Positions 51,795 through 60,545 are shown, counted from the stretch's first letter. The stretch: DNA of 64,000 nt from Nonomuraea sp. SYSU D8015 (GCF_008065375.1 NZ_VJYI01000011.1:62001-126000); one strand, 5' to 3'. Program-made: numbers and translations. The notes: generated by a model not told the origin, from the sequence alone.

Positions 51795-52805
51795 TCAGCC
51801 GCCGGTCGACTCGCGCGCCACCACCGTGAAGCGGCTGATGAACTCCCGCGCGACCGGCCGCTTCTTGCCCTTCTCCGCCACCCGCCCGACCAGGAACCGC
51901 ACGGCCGTGCTGGCCATGAGCGAATGGTCGGGGTCGATCGACGACAGGGAGGGCACGGTGTAGGCGCCCTCGGCGATGTTGTCGAACCCGATCACCTTGA
52001 CGTCCTGCGGCACGCGCACCCCGCGGTCGGCGAAGCCGCGCAGCACCCCGATCGCGACCGTGTCGGTCACGCAGAACACGCCGTCGACCTCGGCCCCGGA
52101 GTCGCTCAGCCGCCGCGCGGCCGCGGCGCCCTCCTCCATCGTGAACGCCTCGATGTGGATGAGGAGCCGCGGGTCGAGGGGGATGCCCGCCTCCTCCAGC
52201 GCCTCCCGGTAGCCGTCGAAGCGCAGGCTGGAGACGTCGACCTCGTCGCCCAGCCGGCCTTCGACCAGCGCGATGCGGCGGCAGCCCCGCTCGATCAGGT
52301 GCGCGGTCGCCGCCCGCGCGCCCTCGACGTTGGGCATCGCGACGTGGTCGACCGGCCCGTCGAAGATGCGCTCCCCCAGGATGACCATGGGGTAGTCGAC
52401 CTTGAGCAGGTCGGTGTCGGCCGGCCCGAGCCCGACCGTGCTGAGGATGAGCCCGTCGTAGAGCCGGTTGCGGGACAGCGCCAGGGCGTCGAGCTCGCCC
52501 TCGCGCGAGGCGCCGGTCTGCTCGATCGCCACCTTGAGGTCGTGCCGGGCCGCCGCCGCGATGATCGCGGCGGCGAGCTGCCCGTAGTAGGGGCGGTCGA
52601 TCTCCGCGACGGCGAGCCCGATCGTCCCCGTACGGCCGGTGCGCAGGTTGCGGGCCGCCACGTTGACGCGGTAGTCGAGGTCGGCGATGGCCCGCAGCAC
52701 GCGCTCGCGGGTCTCGCGCTTGACGTGGGGATGATCGTTGATCACGTGGGACACGGTCATGGCGGACACGCCCGCCGCCTTCGCCACGTCCTGGATCGTC
52801 ACCAT
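51795..52805 (-). CDS. LacI-family repressor of the pectin side-chain locus
   Basis: 336 residues. The HTH is VTIQDVAKAAGVSAMTVSHVINDHPHVK with the hinge helix RVNVAARNLRTGRTGTIGL, followed by a periplasmic-binding-like effector domain (DGLILSTVGLG..., GVFCVTDTVAIGVLRGFADRGVRVPQDVKVIGFDNI). The effector is presumably an oligosaccharide or arabinose/rhamnose-type sugar. It is the last gene of the operon GH43-binding protein-permease-permease-lacI (38-bp gap), so negative autoregulation is likely through the operators at 56811. Confidence 0.93.
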   Translation of the reverse strand: MVTIQDVAKAAGVSAMTVSHVINDHPHVKRETRERVLRAIADLDYRVNVAARNLRTGRTGTIGLAVAEIDRPYYGQLAAAIIAAAARHDLKVAIEQTGASREGELDALALSRNRLYDGLILSTVGLGPADTDLLKVDYPMVILGERIFDGPVDHVAMPNVEGARAATAHLIERGCRRIALVEGRLGDEVDVSSLRFDGYREALEEAGIPLDPRLLIHIEAFTMEEGAAAARRLSDSGAEVDGVFCVTDTVAIGVLRGFADRGVRVPQDVKVIGFDNIAEGAYTVPSLSSIDPDHSLMASTAVRFLVGRVAEKGKKRPVAREFISRFTVVARESTGG

Positions 52806-52843
52806 TCGTCGATCACCCGCACGGTCGGCATCCTCTCACGGCC

Positions 52844-53665
52844 TCAGCCCTTGACGCTTCCCTGCAGGAGCCCGTTGACGATGTGGCGCTGCATCGCGAC
52901 GAAGAAGATCACCACGGGGATCAGCACGATCACGCTGAGTGTCATGAACGCCGGCCAGTCCACCGAGTATTGCCCGACGGCCTTGTAGACCTGCAGCACC
53001 AGGGTCTGCTTGTCGGGCGAGCTGATGAACACGTTCGGCGTGATGAAGTCGTTCCAGATCCACATGGTCTGGAACACGCCGACCGTGATGAGGATCGGCC
53101 GGATGAGCGGCAGCACGATCCGCCAGTAGATCTGCCAGGGCCCTGCGCCGTCGATGCGCGCGGCCTCGAAGATCGAGATCGGCAGCGACCGGAGGTATCC
53201 CTGGATGAGGAAGTAGCAGAAGATCGAGCCGGCCGCGTACAGGAAGACGAGCCCCTCCAGGGTGTCCACGAGCTCCAGCTCCACCAGGATCCGGTAGACC
53301 GGGATCAGCGTGGCCTGCCCGGGCACCAGGAACGCGATCACCAGCAGCACCGCGATCACCCGGTTGACCAGGGTGTGGCGCAGCAGCATCGCGTAGGCCG
53401 CCATCGACCCGATGACCAGCATGATCACGATGGACGCGACCGTGACGTAGAGAGTGTTGAGGAACGACTGCAGGATCGGCGTGTTCTCGAACACCCGGAT
53501 GTAGTTGTCGAGGTAGAGGCTCGTCGGCGGCGCGAGCGGCGAGGACGAGGTCTCGGCTTGCGTCTTGAACGTGTTGACGACGATGTAGTAGAACGGCACG
53601 CCGACCACGGCCGCGGCCAGGATCATGAGCAGCGACAGGAGCGGCGAGGAGCGCTGTTTCCTCAT
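52844..53665 (-). CDS. Carbohydrate ABC transporter permease (MalG/CUT1 type)
   Basis: 273 residues, six membrane segments. The coupling loop is FEAARIDGAGPWQIYWRIVLPLIRPIL (EAA motif). The N-terminus LLSLLMILAAAVVGVPFYYIVVNTFKT is typical of MalG-type subunits. ATG overlaps the stop of the partner permease (ATGA). It imports oligosaccharides with 53662-54603 and 54605-55867. The ATPase is absent from the locus, presumably a shared MsiK-like protein as in other actinomycetes. Confidence 0.93.
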   Translation of the reverse strand: MRKQRSSPLLSLLMILAAAVVGVPFYYIVVNTFKTQAETSSSPLAPPTSLYLDNYIRVFENTPILQSFLNTLYVTVASIVIMLVIGSMAAYAMLLRHTLVNRVIAVLLVIAFLVPGQATLIPVYRILVELELVDTLEGLVFLYAAGSIFCYFLIQGYLRSLPISIFEAARIDGAGPWQIYWRIVLPLIRPILITVGVFQTMWIWNDFITPNVFISSPDKQTLVLQVYKAVGQYSVDWPAFMTLSVIVLIPVVIFFVAMQRHIVNGLLQGSVKG

Positions 53666-54603
53666 GAGACGCGGTCCTCCAGACGGCGGGACAGGACGAG
53701 CTGGACCGCCACGATCGCCCCCACGACCAGCATGAAGACCACCGCGAGCGCGGAGGCCTGGCCGAACTTGGCCTGGGCGATGCCGCTCTGGATGATCGAC
53801 TGGGTGATGGTGAAGGTCGCGTACCCGGGCCCGCCCTTGGTGAGGGTGTAGGGCAGGTCGTAGACCTTCAGCCCGCCGGTCATCAGCAGCAGCGAGCTGA
53901 CGGTGATCGCCGGGGCGAGCAGCGGCAGCGTGATCCTGAAGAACGACTGGCGCGGCGAGGCGCCGTCGACCCTCGCGGCCTCGTAGTAGTCGCCGGGGAT
54001 CGACTGCAGGTACGCGAGGTAGAGGATGGCGTGCCAGCCGGTGGAGGACCAGACGGCGACCACGATGACGGACAGCTGGGCGAGCGTGCCGTCCGACAGC
54101 CACGGCACGGGCCCGAACCCGCCGACCGCGTCCAGCAGCCAGTTGATGGCGCCGGACCCGAGGGGGGACAGGATGAACCCCCACACCAGGCCCAGGATCG
54201 CGATGCTGGGGATGGCCGGGAAGAAGAAGACCGCGCGCACCACGTTCCGGCCGAAGAAGCGCTTGTTGAGCAGCACGGCCAGCGGGATCGCCAGCACCGT
54301 GACGATCACGGTGGTGCCGATCGCGTACAGCAGCGTGAACCCCAGGCCCGCCAGCATGGACGGGTCGGTGAAGATCTTCCGGTAGTTCTCCAGCCCGACG
54401 AAGTTGACGTCCAGCGAGTAACCGTTGAAGTCGGTCACGCTGAAGTAGAGCGACTGCGCCAGCGGGATCGCGAACAACACCGCGAACACGATCCCGATCG
54501 GCACCAGGAACGCCTGCAGCCGCAGCCCTTCGAGCGTCTTCGGCGAGGTGAGCCAGGACAGGGCGCCCGTCAGCGCGGGCGCCCTTCTGCCAAGCGCGGT
54601 CAT
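53662..54603 (-). CDS. Carbohydrate ABC transporter permease (MalF/CUT1 type)
   Basis: 313 residues, six membrane segments. The EAA loop is YEAARVDGASPRQSFFRITLPLLAPAI, and LTKGGPGYATFTITQSIIQ is the conserved segment of UgpA/MalF proteins. The ATG follows the binding-protein stop by one base. Forms the heterodimeric channel with the overlapping MalG-type gene. Confidence 0.93.
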   Translation of the reverse strand: MTALGRRAPALTGALSWLTSPKTLEGLRLQAFLVPIGIVFAVLFAIPLAQSLYFSVTDFNGYSLDVNFVGLENYRKIFTDPSMLAGLGFTLLYAIGTTVIVTVLAIPLAVLLNKRFFGRNVVRAVFFFPAIPSIAILGLVWGFILSPLGSGAINWLLDAVGGFGPVPWLSDGTLAQLSVIVVAVWSSTGWHAILYLAYLQSIPGDYYEAARVDGASPRQSFFRITLPLLAPAITVSSLLLMTGGLKVYDLPYTLTKGGPGYATFTITQSIIQSGIAQAKFGQASALAVVFMLVVGAIVAVQLVLSRRLEDRVS

Positions 54604-54604
54604 G

Positions 54605-55867
54605 TCAGCCCTGGGCCAGCCGGTTGTCGAGCGCGGCGGCCACGTCCGCCGGTTTGGCCTGGCCCTGCACCATCAGCTGGAGCTGGGCGACGGCCTCGGT
54701 GTTGAGCGCGTCCTGGACCCGCGGCCAGGCGACCTGCGGCAGGTAGAAGTTGCCGTCCTTGAGCGCCTGGAGGTTGGGCTCCAGCACCTTGTCGATCACG
54801 GGGGTGACGTCGGACGTGGTGGTCATGGCGGCCGTCTTCTGGTTGAACAGCGTGACGCCCTCCTTGCTGCCGAGGAAGGTCAGGAACGCCTCGGCCTCCT
54901 TCTCGTGCTCGGTCTTGGCGTTGATGGCCCAGCCGGGCGAGGCGGCGCCGCCCCAGAACGGCTTGCCGTCGGGAGTGGGCACGCCGGCGAAGACCATGTT
55001 CATCTTCGGCGCCTTCTCCCGCAGCGTCGTCACGTCCCACGGGCCCGCGGCGATCATCGCGACGCGGCCGTTGGCGAACTCGTCCACGACCTGCTCGCCT
55101 TTCAGGCCGACCACGTCCTTGCTCATCACGCCGCTGGTGAACAGCTGGTTGTAGGTGGTCAGCGGCCCGTTCCACAGGTCGCCGAACTTCTTCTGGCCCG
55201 CGAAGATCTGGGCGTCCACGTCGCCGCCCTGGCGCGCGTTCTCGTGGCCGACCAGGGCCGCGACGGTGAGCGGCATGCCCGTCACCGACTCCATGTACGG
55301 CGTGATGCCCGCCGACTTGAGCTTCTGGCACAGCGCCATGAAATCGTCCCACTTCGCAGGGAACTCCGTGACGCCCGCCTTGGTGAGGAGGTCCTTGTTG
55401 TAGAGGATGCCGGCCGACCACGACGAGATCGACATGCCGTAGGCCTTGCCGTCCACGGACCAGGTCTCGGTGTTGAACTTCGACATGTTCGCCATGAACG
55501 GCTTACCGGTCAGGTCCTTGACGAAGCCGCCCTGGACGAGGTTGGTCTTGTTCTCCGCGGCGATCACGAACACGTCCGCCCCGGTGCCCGAGACGAGCCT
55601 GGTCTGCAGCGCCGCGATGTACTCGGCCACGGGCGGGGCGTGCGAGAATTCGACGTCGATGCTGGGGTTCTTCTTCTCGAAGGCCTCGATGAGCGGCTTC
55701 ATCGTCGCCTCGTCCTCCCAGGAGAAGAAGCTCAGCTTGGTCTTGCCGCCGCCGTCGCCGCTTCCCGACCCGCATCCGGTGAGGGTCAGGGCGGCGGCCG
55801 CCAGCACGGCAACTGAGCTCGTGAGCAGGGATTTCGTTCTGGGAAGGGACATCCTGCGTAGGGACAC
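54605..55867 (-). CDS. Sugar-binding lipoprotein of the CUT1 importer
   Basis: 420 residues. Signal peptide with lipobox LTGC (C32). Extracellular solute-binding family 1: KLSFFSWEDEATMKPLIEAFEKKNPSIDVEF, a hinge region around WSAGILYNKDLLTKAG, and Trp-rich sugar contacts (GPWDVT, FWGGAASPGWAI). The start GTG 55867 has GAGAGG upstream; an ATG 15 bp downstream is an alternative. Encoded between the GH43 enzyme and the permeases. The ligand is probably an arabino- or rhamno-galacturonan-derived oligosaccharide, inferred from the neighbours. Confidence 0.92.
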   Translation of the reverse strand: MSLRRMSLPRTKSLLTSSVAVLAAAALTLTGCGSGSGDGGGKTKLSFFSWEDEATMKPLIEAFEKKNPSIDVEFSHAPPVAEYIAALQTRLVSGTGADVFVIAAENKTNLVQGGFVKDLTGKPFMANMSKFNTETWSVDGKAYGMSISSWSAGILYNKDLLTKAGVTEFPAKWDDFMALCQKLKSAGITPYMESVTGMPLTVAALVGHENARQGGDVDAQIFAGQKKFGDLWNGPLTTYNQLFTSGVMSKDVVGLKGEQVVDEFANGRVAMIAAGPWDVTTLREKAPKMNMVFAGVPTPDGKPFWGGAASPGWAINAKTEHEKEAEAFLTFLGSKEGVTLFNQKTAAMTTTSDVTPVIDKVLEPNLQALKDGNFYLPQVAWPRVQDALNTEAVAQLQLMVQGQAKPADVAAALDNRLAQG

Positions 55868-55891
55868 CGCTCACCTCTCAGGCACTCGTTC

Positions 55892-56785
55892 TTACCGTGG
55901 GGGGATGGGTGCGCGGATGGGGGTCCGCGCGGGGCTGACCGGTTCGAGATCGCCGTCGGGACGGTGAACGAGCCAGTCGAACATGATCTCTCGGTGGAAT
56001 CCGTCTCCGCCGGGGATGGCGAAGCGGTGGTAGGCGATGATCCAGCGGTCGCCGTCGCCCGGGGCGCGCAGGATCGTGTGGTGGCCGGTGCCGACGATGC
56101 CGCGCCCGGGGCTCTTCTCCAGCAGGACGCCGCGGTCCTGCCAGGGGCCGAGCGGGCCGGGGCCGACGGCGTAGCGGACGCGGTAGTCGGGTTCGCGGGT
56201 GTCGTTCTCCGACCACGACAGGTAGTAGCGGTCGTGGTGGCGGTGGACCGTCGCCGCCTCGCGGAAGCCGGTCGGCACCCAGGAGACGACCTGATCGGGG
56301 TCGAAGGACATGAGGTCGTCGTGGAGGGGGACGCCGTGGGCGACGCCGTTGCCCCAGTAGAGGTACGTGACGCCGTCGTCGTCGGTGAACACCGACGGGT
56401 CGATGGCGACGCCGGGGAAGTCGCCCGCCGCGACCAGCGGCCGCCCGAGGTCCTCGAAGGGGCCGGTCGGCGTGTCCGCGCGGGCCACGCCGATGTTCTG
56501 CTCGGCGGTGAAGTAGAGGTAGAAGGCGCCGTGCCGCTCGACGATCGCCGGGGCCCAGGCGTGCCGGGCCGCCCATCGGACGTCCACGCCCAGCCGGAGG
56601 ACCACGCCCTCGTCCCGCCAGTCGACGAGGTCGGACGAGGAGTACGCCGAGAAGCTCGTGGCTCCCCAGCCGGGGTGGCCGTCGGTCGTCGGGTACAGGT
56701 AGTAGCGCCCGCCCGCCACCACCAGGGACGGATCCGCCAGGTGCCGCCCTACCGGCGACGCCGGCTCGGCTATCACGCCGCCCAT
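55892..56785 (-). CDS. Glycoside hydrolase family 43 enzyme
   Basis: 297 residues, cytoplasmic (no signal). Five-bladed propeller catalytic set: general base Asp in GRHLADPSLVVAGG, pKa-modulating Asp in VAIDPSVFTDDDG, acid Glu candidate in TGFREAATVHRHHDRYYLSWSEN. Likely alpha-L-arabinofuranosidase, beta-xylosidase or exo-galactanase-like activity on imported oligosaccharides. ATG 56785 is used; upstream in-frame codons lie inside the operator region. First gene of the operon leading to the importer and LacI repressor. Confidence 0.87.
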   Translation of the reverse strand: MGGVIAEPASPVGRHLADPSLVVAGGRYYLYPTTDGHPGWGATSFSAYSSSDLVDWRDEGVVLRLGVDVRWAARHAWAPAIVERHGAFYLYFTAEQNIGVARADTPTGPFEDLGRPLVAAGDFPGVAIDPSVFTDDDGVTYLYWGNGVAHGVPLHDDLMSFDPDQVVSWVPTGFREAATVHRHHDRYYLSWSENDTREPDYRVRYAVGPGPLGPWQDRGVLLEKSPGRGIVGTGHHTILRAPGDGDRWIIAYHRFAIPGGDGFHREIMFDWLVHRPDGDLEPVSPARTPIRAPIPPR

Positions 56786-56810
56786 GTCGGGTTTCCATCC
56801 CTTCGCCGTG

Positions 56811-56856
56811 CTTGTATCGATAAAAACTTGTATCGATAAAAAACGGCGCATGTCAA
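56811..56856 (-). promoter_or_regulatory. Tandem LacI-type operators and promoter of the GH43-importer operon
   Basis: Two exact 16-bp direct repeats, CTTGTATCGATAAAAA, at 56811-56826 and 56827-56842, each centred on the palindrome TATCGATA. On the minus strand TTGACA (56856-56851) and ATACAA (56833-56828, 17-bp spacing) form the promoter, so the repeats cover the -10 and the initial transcribed region. Confidence 0.75.
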
Positions 56857-57767
56857 GGTTGTGTTGCCGGACCTTCAACGGGGAGGATCGGGCCGGTGAG
56901 CTTCTCGTGACGATCGCAGGTCAGCTCGTCGCCGCGGATGCGGAGGCGGGCGGCGTGCACGGCAGACCGCCGCCGGTCGCCGTCCGGCCCGTCGACATGG
57001 GTGAAGTAGAAGATCAGGGCCTCCTCCCCCGTCACCACCACGTCCGCGTGGTGGCCGGGCGCCGGCCCGTCGAGGATCAGGCCCAGGGGTTCCCAGGTCT
57101 CCAGGTCGTCCGATCGGAGCACGCGCTGCCCGTGCCACTCGTCCACGATCATCCAGTGGCGGCCGCCGAGAGCGAAAACATTCGGTCCCTCGTGCGCGGA
57201 GACCGTCACCGCCGGGCCCCTGACCTTCCAGGTGTGGAGGTCGTCGCTGTCGGCGGCCCAGGTGTGGGAGCCGTCGGCCTCGTCCTTGTACCAGAGCCGG
57301 TGGCCGCCGCCCGGCAGCGCCGCCACGCAGGCGTCGATCACGTACGGGGAGGAGAGGTCGAGGGTGGAGCGGTAGGTCCAGCGGACCAGGTCGGGACTGG
57401 TGTAGTGGCGGATGCGGCGCTCGTGCGGGCGCCAGGCGTCGGGGACGCCGCGGATGACGCTGACGTACATGTGGTAGGTGGAGCCGTCGTCGACGATCTC
57501 CGGCGCCCAGTACGTGTGCCGGCCCCACTCCAGGTCGAGCCCCTCGATCGTGCCCCGGTACAGCCAGGTCACGCCGCCGTCGGCGGAGGAGGCCACGCCC
57601 AGATCGGTGCCGTGGATCCAGCTGACGTCCTCGCGGCGGGGAGCCGTCGCGCGCCTGCTGGTGTAGACGAGCCACCACGTGCGCTCGGCGCGGTTCCAGA
57701 TCACGGTGGGATCGGTGGCGCCGTCGTGCATGGGGTCGCGGTAGAGCGGCCGGGGGACCTCTGTCAT
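56853..57767 (-). CDS. GH43-like glycosidase, intracellular
   Basis: 304 residues, no signal. A beta-propeller glycosidase pattern: MHDGATDPTVIWNRAERTWWLVYTSRRA (Asp base), WGRHTYWAPEIVDDGSTYHMYVSV, DACVAALPGGGHRLWYKDEADGSHTW and GPNVFALGGRHWMIVDEWHG. It resembles GH43/GH117-type proteins of the same clan more loosely than the neighbour at 55892, so the exact family is unsure. Its stop lies at the -35 of the next gene. Own promoter region with an operator-like dyad at 57794; ATG after GGAAAGGACGGTC. Confidence 0.8.
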   Translation of the reverse strand: MTEVPRPLYRDPMHDGATDPTVIWNRAERTWWLVYTSRRATAPRREDVSWIHGTDLGVASSADGGVTWLYRGTIEGLDLEWGRHTYWAPEIVDDGSTYHMYVSVIRGVPDAWRPHERRIRHYTSPDLVRWTYRSTLDLSSPYVIDACVAALPGGGHRLWYKDEADGSHTWAADSDDLHTWKVRGPAVTVSAHEGPNVFALGGRHWMIVDEWHGQRVLRSDDLETWEPLGLILDGPAPGHHADVVVTGEEALIFYFTHVDGPDGDRRRSAVHAARLRIRGDELTCDRHEKLTGPILPVEGPATQP

Positions 57768-57793
57768 GACCGTCCTTTCCTGTTGATCGGTTT

Positions 57794-57805
57794 TGTAACG
57801 ATACA
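57794..57805. promoter_or_regulatory. LacI-type half-conserved operator upstream of the GH43-like gene
   Basis: TGTAACGATACA, an imperfect palindrome matching the TTGTATCGATA repeats at 56811 in most positions, 27 bp before the ATG at 57767. Confidence 0.5.
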
Positions 57806-57808
57806 GGC

Positions 57809-57840
57809 GAGGAGGGCGCCCCCGGCGGGGCGCCCTCCTC
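57809..57840 (-). terminator. Strong GC hairpin after the secreted-protein gene
   Basis: GAGGAGGGCGCCCC / GGGGCGCCCTCCTC, 14-bp arms around a 4-bp loop, 29 bp past the stop of the minus-strand gene at 57870 and just before the operator of the next gene. Confidence 0.8.
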
Positions 57841-57869
57841 GTGGACGGACCTGACGTGGTACGGCTCGG

Positions 57870-58448
57870 TCAGCCGGCCTGGTTCTTCACCGACACCGTC
57901 TTGACCTGCGGCGGCTTGGCCGGGCTGGCGTCCTTCTCGGACCAGGCGCCGGTGGAGAAGGCGACGGGGTGGTTCTTCCTGCCGACGCCGTCACCCCACT
58001 TGGTGATGACGTACTGGACCTTGATGTGGCCCTCGCCGCCGACGCCGTCCACACCCAGGGTGTCAGGGTTGAACGTGCCGCCGGTCAGCTCGGCGAAGGT
58101 CTTGGCGTCGAGGTCGAGCATGACGCCGCGGCTGGAGGGGTCGCCGGGGCCGCGGTCGCCGACGAAGAAGGGCAGCTTCTTGCCCTTGTAGACGACGTAG
58201 CCCTCGGTCATGAGCGGCCAGCTCGGGCTGGCGGCCAGCCCCTTCTGCATGGGCTTGCCGGCGGCCGGCAGGCCGGTGTCGCCGGCGCGGCCGGAGGCGT
58301 CGTCCCAGAAGTACGACGCGGTCGTGGAGCCCATGAGCAGGACGTTCTTGTCCGTACCGGTGTCGGCGTGGGCCGCGGCGGAGCCGATGGTGAGGGCGCC
58401 GAGGGTCGCTGCCGTGAGCAGGGCGAAAGAACGTACGCGAGCAGACAC
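57870..58448 (-). CDS. Secreted protein with GDRGPG motif (possible GH75-like/3D-type cell-wall enzyme)
   Basis: About 192 residues. Signal peptide RSFALLTAATLGALTIGSAAAHAD. The mature part has LMGSTTASYFWDDASGR and LPFFVGDRGPGDPSSRGVMLDLDAKTFAELTGG. GDRGP is a motif shared by fungal-type chitosanases (GH75) and double-psi-barrel 3D-domain lytic enzymes. I cannot decide between them, so hydrolase function is tentative. The start is uncertain: GTG 58448 (AAAGGA 12 bp upstream) or TTG 58478. A long structured leader precedes it. Confidence 0.6.
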   Translation of the reverse strand: MSARVRSFALLTAATLGALTIGSAAAHADTGTDKNVLLMGSTTASYFWDDASGRAGDTGLPAAGKPMQKGLAASPSWPLMTEGYVVYKGKKLPFFVGDRGPGDPSSRGVMLDLDAKTFAELTGGTFNPDTLGVDGVGGEGHIKVQYVITKWGDGVGRKNHPVAFSTGAWSEKDASPAKPPQVKTVSVKNQAG

Positions 58449-58640
58449 AGTAAAGCCAGGTCCTTTGTTAGGGGACAACGAACATTGCGCTCACTTGGCG
58501 GACGTAGCCGGGCATCATGCCATTACGGTCACTACGCGGAGCGCTGCAGAACCCAGAGGGAACCGGGGTTCTGCTCCCGGTCGAGCCGTGCTTCCCGAAG
58601 GTCAGGCACGGGTCACTCGCCGGTCAATGAGTACTACGTT
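58449..58640 (-). promoter_or_regulatory. Long structured 5' leader of the secreted-protein gene
   Basis: Two stable hairpins are visible: a perfect 9-bp stem GCAGAACCC / GGGTTCTGC (58546-58554 with 58566-58574) and CCGTGC / GCACGG (58586-58591 with 58606-58611). They lie between a probable promoter (TAACGT/GTAGTACT area, about 58630-58650) and the start codon about 180 bases later. No known riboswitch family was identified by eye. The AT-richer stretch at 58640-58700 fits a promoter. The rest up to 58767 holds nothing recognised. Confidence 0.45.
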
Positions 58641-58767
58641 AGCCCTCAAACCGGACAAAAGCAAACAAAACGCCATGAACCAGGCAAAGATCTACCTCAG
58701 GGGGTAAAGGCCGGTTCACACAGCGGGGTCGGGTGAACAACGCCCCGCCCGCCACGGCCATTCCCGG

Positions 58768-58786
58768 CGCCCCGCGCAGCGGGGCG
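58768..58786 (-). terminator. GC hairpin downstream of the clan-A glycosidase gene
   Basis: CGCCCCGC-GCA-GCGGGGCG, 8-bp arms with a 3-base loop, about 55 bp after the minus-strand stop at 58842. GGGGAAGCCGGC next to it extends the stem partly. Confidence 0.6.
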
Positions 58787-58841
58787 GGGAAGCCGGCGCA
58801 GGCCTTTCCCGCGTCCGGATCCCCACCCCGCCGGCCATCGA

Positions 58842-60539
58842 TCAGGTGAGCTGGATGTAGTCGAGTTCGGCGTACCCGGTGCCGCCCGCGAAGTACGGCG
58901 AGCCCTTGGCCAGCCGGATCACGTTGTACCCGGCCCGCAGCGTGACCGTGGTGCTGATGGTGGCGCCGAACTGGCCCCAGGCCGGGGTCGGCGGGTAGCT
59001 GACGGTGGTCCAGGCCCCGCCGTTGTAGGCCAGGCCCTGGGTGGAGGTGGCGCCGGTGGCGTTGGCGTAGCCGATGGTCATCGTGTACGAGCGTGCGGAG
59101 GGCACGTTCACCACGAAGTCGACGTAGCTGTCGGTGCGCGGCGTGCCGGAGTTGTCGATCCGCCCCACGTAGCCGCCGCCGGACGCGCTGGAGGCGCTGA
59201 GGCGCTGAGCGCGGAACACCGAGGCGTTCTCGGCCTCATAGCGCTGCTGGTAGGACGGCACCCCGCTGACCGGTTCGACGAGGAGCTGGTAGGCGCTGGT
59301 GGCGCTCATGTTCGGCACCGACACGCTGAGCTGCCCGCCGCCGACCGTGCGCGTCGTCGTGGAGATCGTGGTGGGGGCCGTGACCGCGGTGAAGCGGCCG
59401 CTGGACGGGGTGGACGTCAGCGTGACGCGCACGCTGGAGCCGAACGCGCCCAGGCCGGTGAGGTTGACGGTGTTGGTGCCCGACTCGTTGCCGAACACCA
59501 CGTTGACGATCCGGCGCGTGGGGTCGTAGGAGGCGAACCCGTCCAGGCCGGTCTGCGTGGTGGAGGAGGTGGTGACCATGTTGCCGGCCATGTCGCCGTA
59601 CCACTTGTACAGCCACCAGGTGCCGGTCGGCTGGTTGTTGTTGACGACCAGGCCGTTCATGGTGCCGTACTCGTACCAGAAGGCCCGGTGCGCGGACTCC
59701 ACGCCGCCGCGTTCCAGCTTGGCCACATAACTGGCGACGCGGCCGGGCACGTCCACCTCGGCGGGGGCGGCGTACTCGTTGATGGAGATGCGGCGCGGGC
59801 TGATGCCGAGCGACGCCTCCAGGTTGCGGTAGTCGGCGATGTCGGCGGCGATCCTGGTGGGGTTCTCCAGCTCGTGCCAGCAGATGATGTCGGGCAGCGT
59901 GCCGGTGTTCCTGGCGTGGGTGAGGAACGACTGCATCCAGGAGCGGTTGTAGACGGCGGTGCTGGGGCCGACGATCGGCGTCAGGGTGTCCAGCGCGCGC
60001 ACCGCGCGGAACGTGCGCACCCAGCCGTCGTTGAAGCTGCCCGCGGCGGAGGCGTTCCAGGTCCAGTCGGGCTCGTTCCAGAGCTCCCAGCCGATGATGT
60101 TCGTGACCGTGGTGGCCGAGAGGCGGGCGTTGACCATGGTGTTGACCTTGGCCAGCCAGTCGTCCCAGCTCACCCACCGGTACGGGAAGTCGGGATAGAT
60201 GTCGGGCATCCGGATGAACTCGCCGGCGCCCACCCTGGTGGCCTGCGGCGCCACCAGCAGCGAGTCGCCGCCGGGCGGCTGGCCGTTGGGGCGCTGCCCC
60301 ACGCCGGGCGCGGGCTGAGTCAGCGAGTTGACCTTGATCGGCAGCAGGGTCGAGTCGGCGGGACGGGAGTTCTCCGCCAGGCCGTACAGGCCGCCGGAGG
60401 CGACATGCGTGACGGGACGGAACGGCCGGGCGACGTCGACGGTCAGCGTCGCGCCGGCCGCCGCGGCCGGGGGTGTGGCGGTCACCAGGGTCGTGGCCGT
60501 GGTGACCAGGGCTAAGGCGATCACTCGGATGCGGGACAT
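58842..60539 (-). CDS. Secreted clan-A-like glycoside hydrolase with C-terminal CBM35/CBM6-type module
   Basis: 565 residues. Signal peptide (residues 1-27, ATPPAAAAG). Catalytic TIM-barrel-like part at about 30-320: acid/base Glu in IIGWELWNEPDWTW and nucleophile candidate in PRRISINEYAAPAEVD, as in GH39/GH5-type clan A enzymes. A beta domain follows, then a carbohydrate-binding module (about 430-565: RYEAENASVFRAQRL...GTGYAELDYIQLT). The substrate is probably a plant cell-wall polysaccharide, inferred from the locus. ATG after GAAGGAGAG, which overlaps the GH127 stop codon, so the two are coupled. Confidence 0.87.
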   Translation of the reverse strand: MSRIRVIALALVTTATTLVTATPPAAAAGATLTVDVARPFRPVTHVASGGLYGLAENSRPADSTLLPIKVNSLTQPAPGVGQRPNGQPPGGDSLLVAPQATRVGAGEFIRMPDIYPDFPYRWVSWDDWLAKVNTMVNARLSATTVTNIIGWELWNEPDWTWNASAAGSFNDGWVRTFRAVRALDTLTPIVGPSTAVYNRSWMQSFLTHARNTGTLPDIICWHELENPTRIAADIADYRNLEASLGISPRRISINEYAAPAEVDVPGRVASYVAKLERGGVESAHRAFWYEYGTMNGLVVNNNQPTGTWWLYKWYGDMAGNMVTTSSTTQTGLDGFASYDPTRRIVNVVFGNESGTNTVNLTGLGAFGSSVRVTLTSTPSSGRFTAVTAPTTISTTTRTVGGGQLSVSVPNMSATSAYQLLVEPVSGVPSYQQRYEAENASVFRAQRLSASSASGGGYVGRIDNSGTPRTDSYVDFVVNVPSARSYTMTIGYANATGATSTQGLAYNGGAWTTVSYPPTPAWGQFGATISTTVTLRAGYNVIRLAKGSPYFAGGTGYAELDYIQLT

Positions 60540-60545
60540 TTCGCG

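Noticed and set aside
58449..58740. Cyclic-di-AMP (ydaO) riboswitch before the secreted GDRGPG protein
   Set aside because: Stems are present but the conserved GGGGUGAA and CCGUCAGCU-type elements are not.
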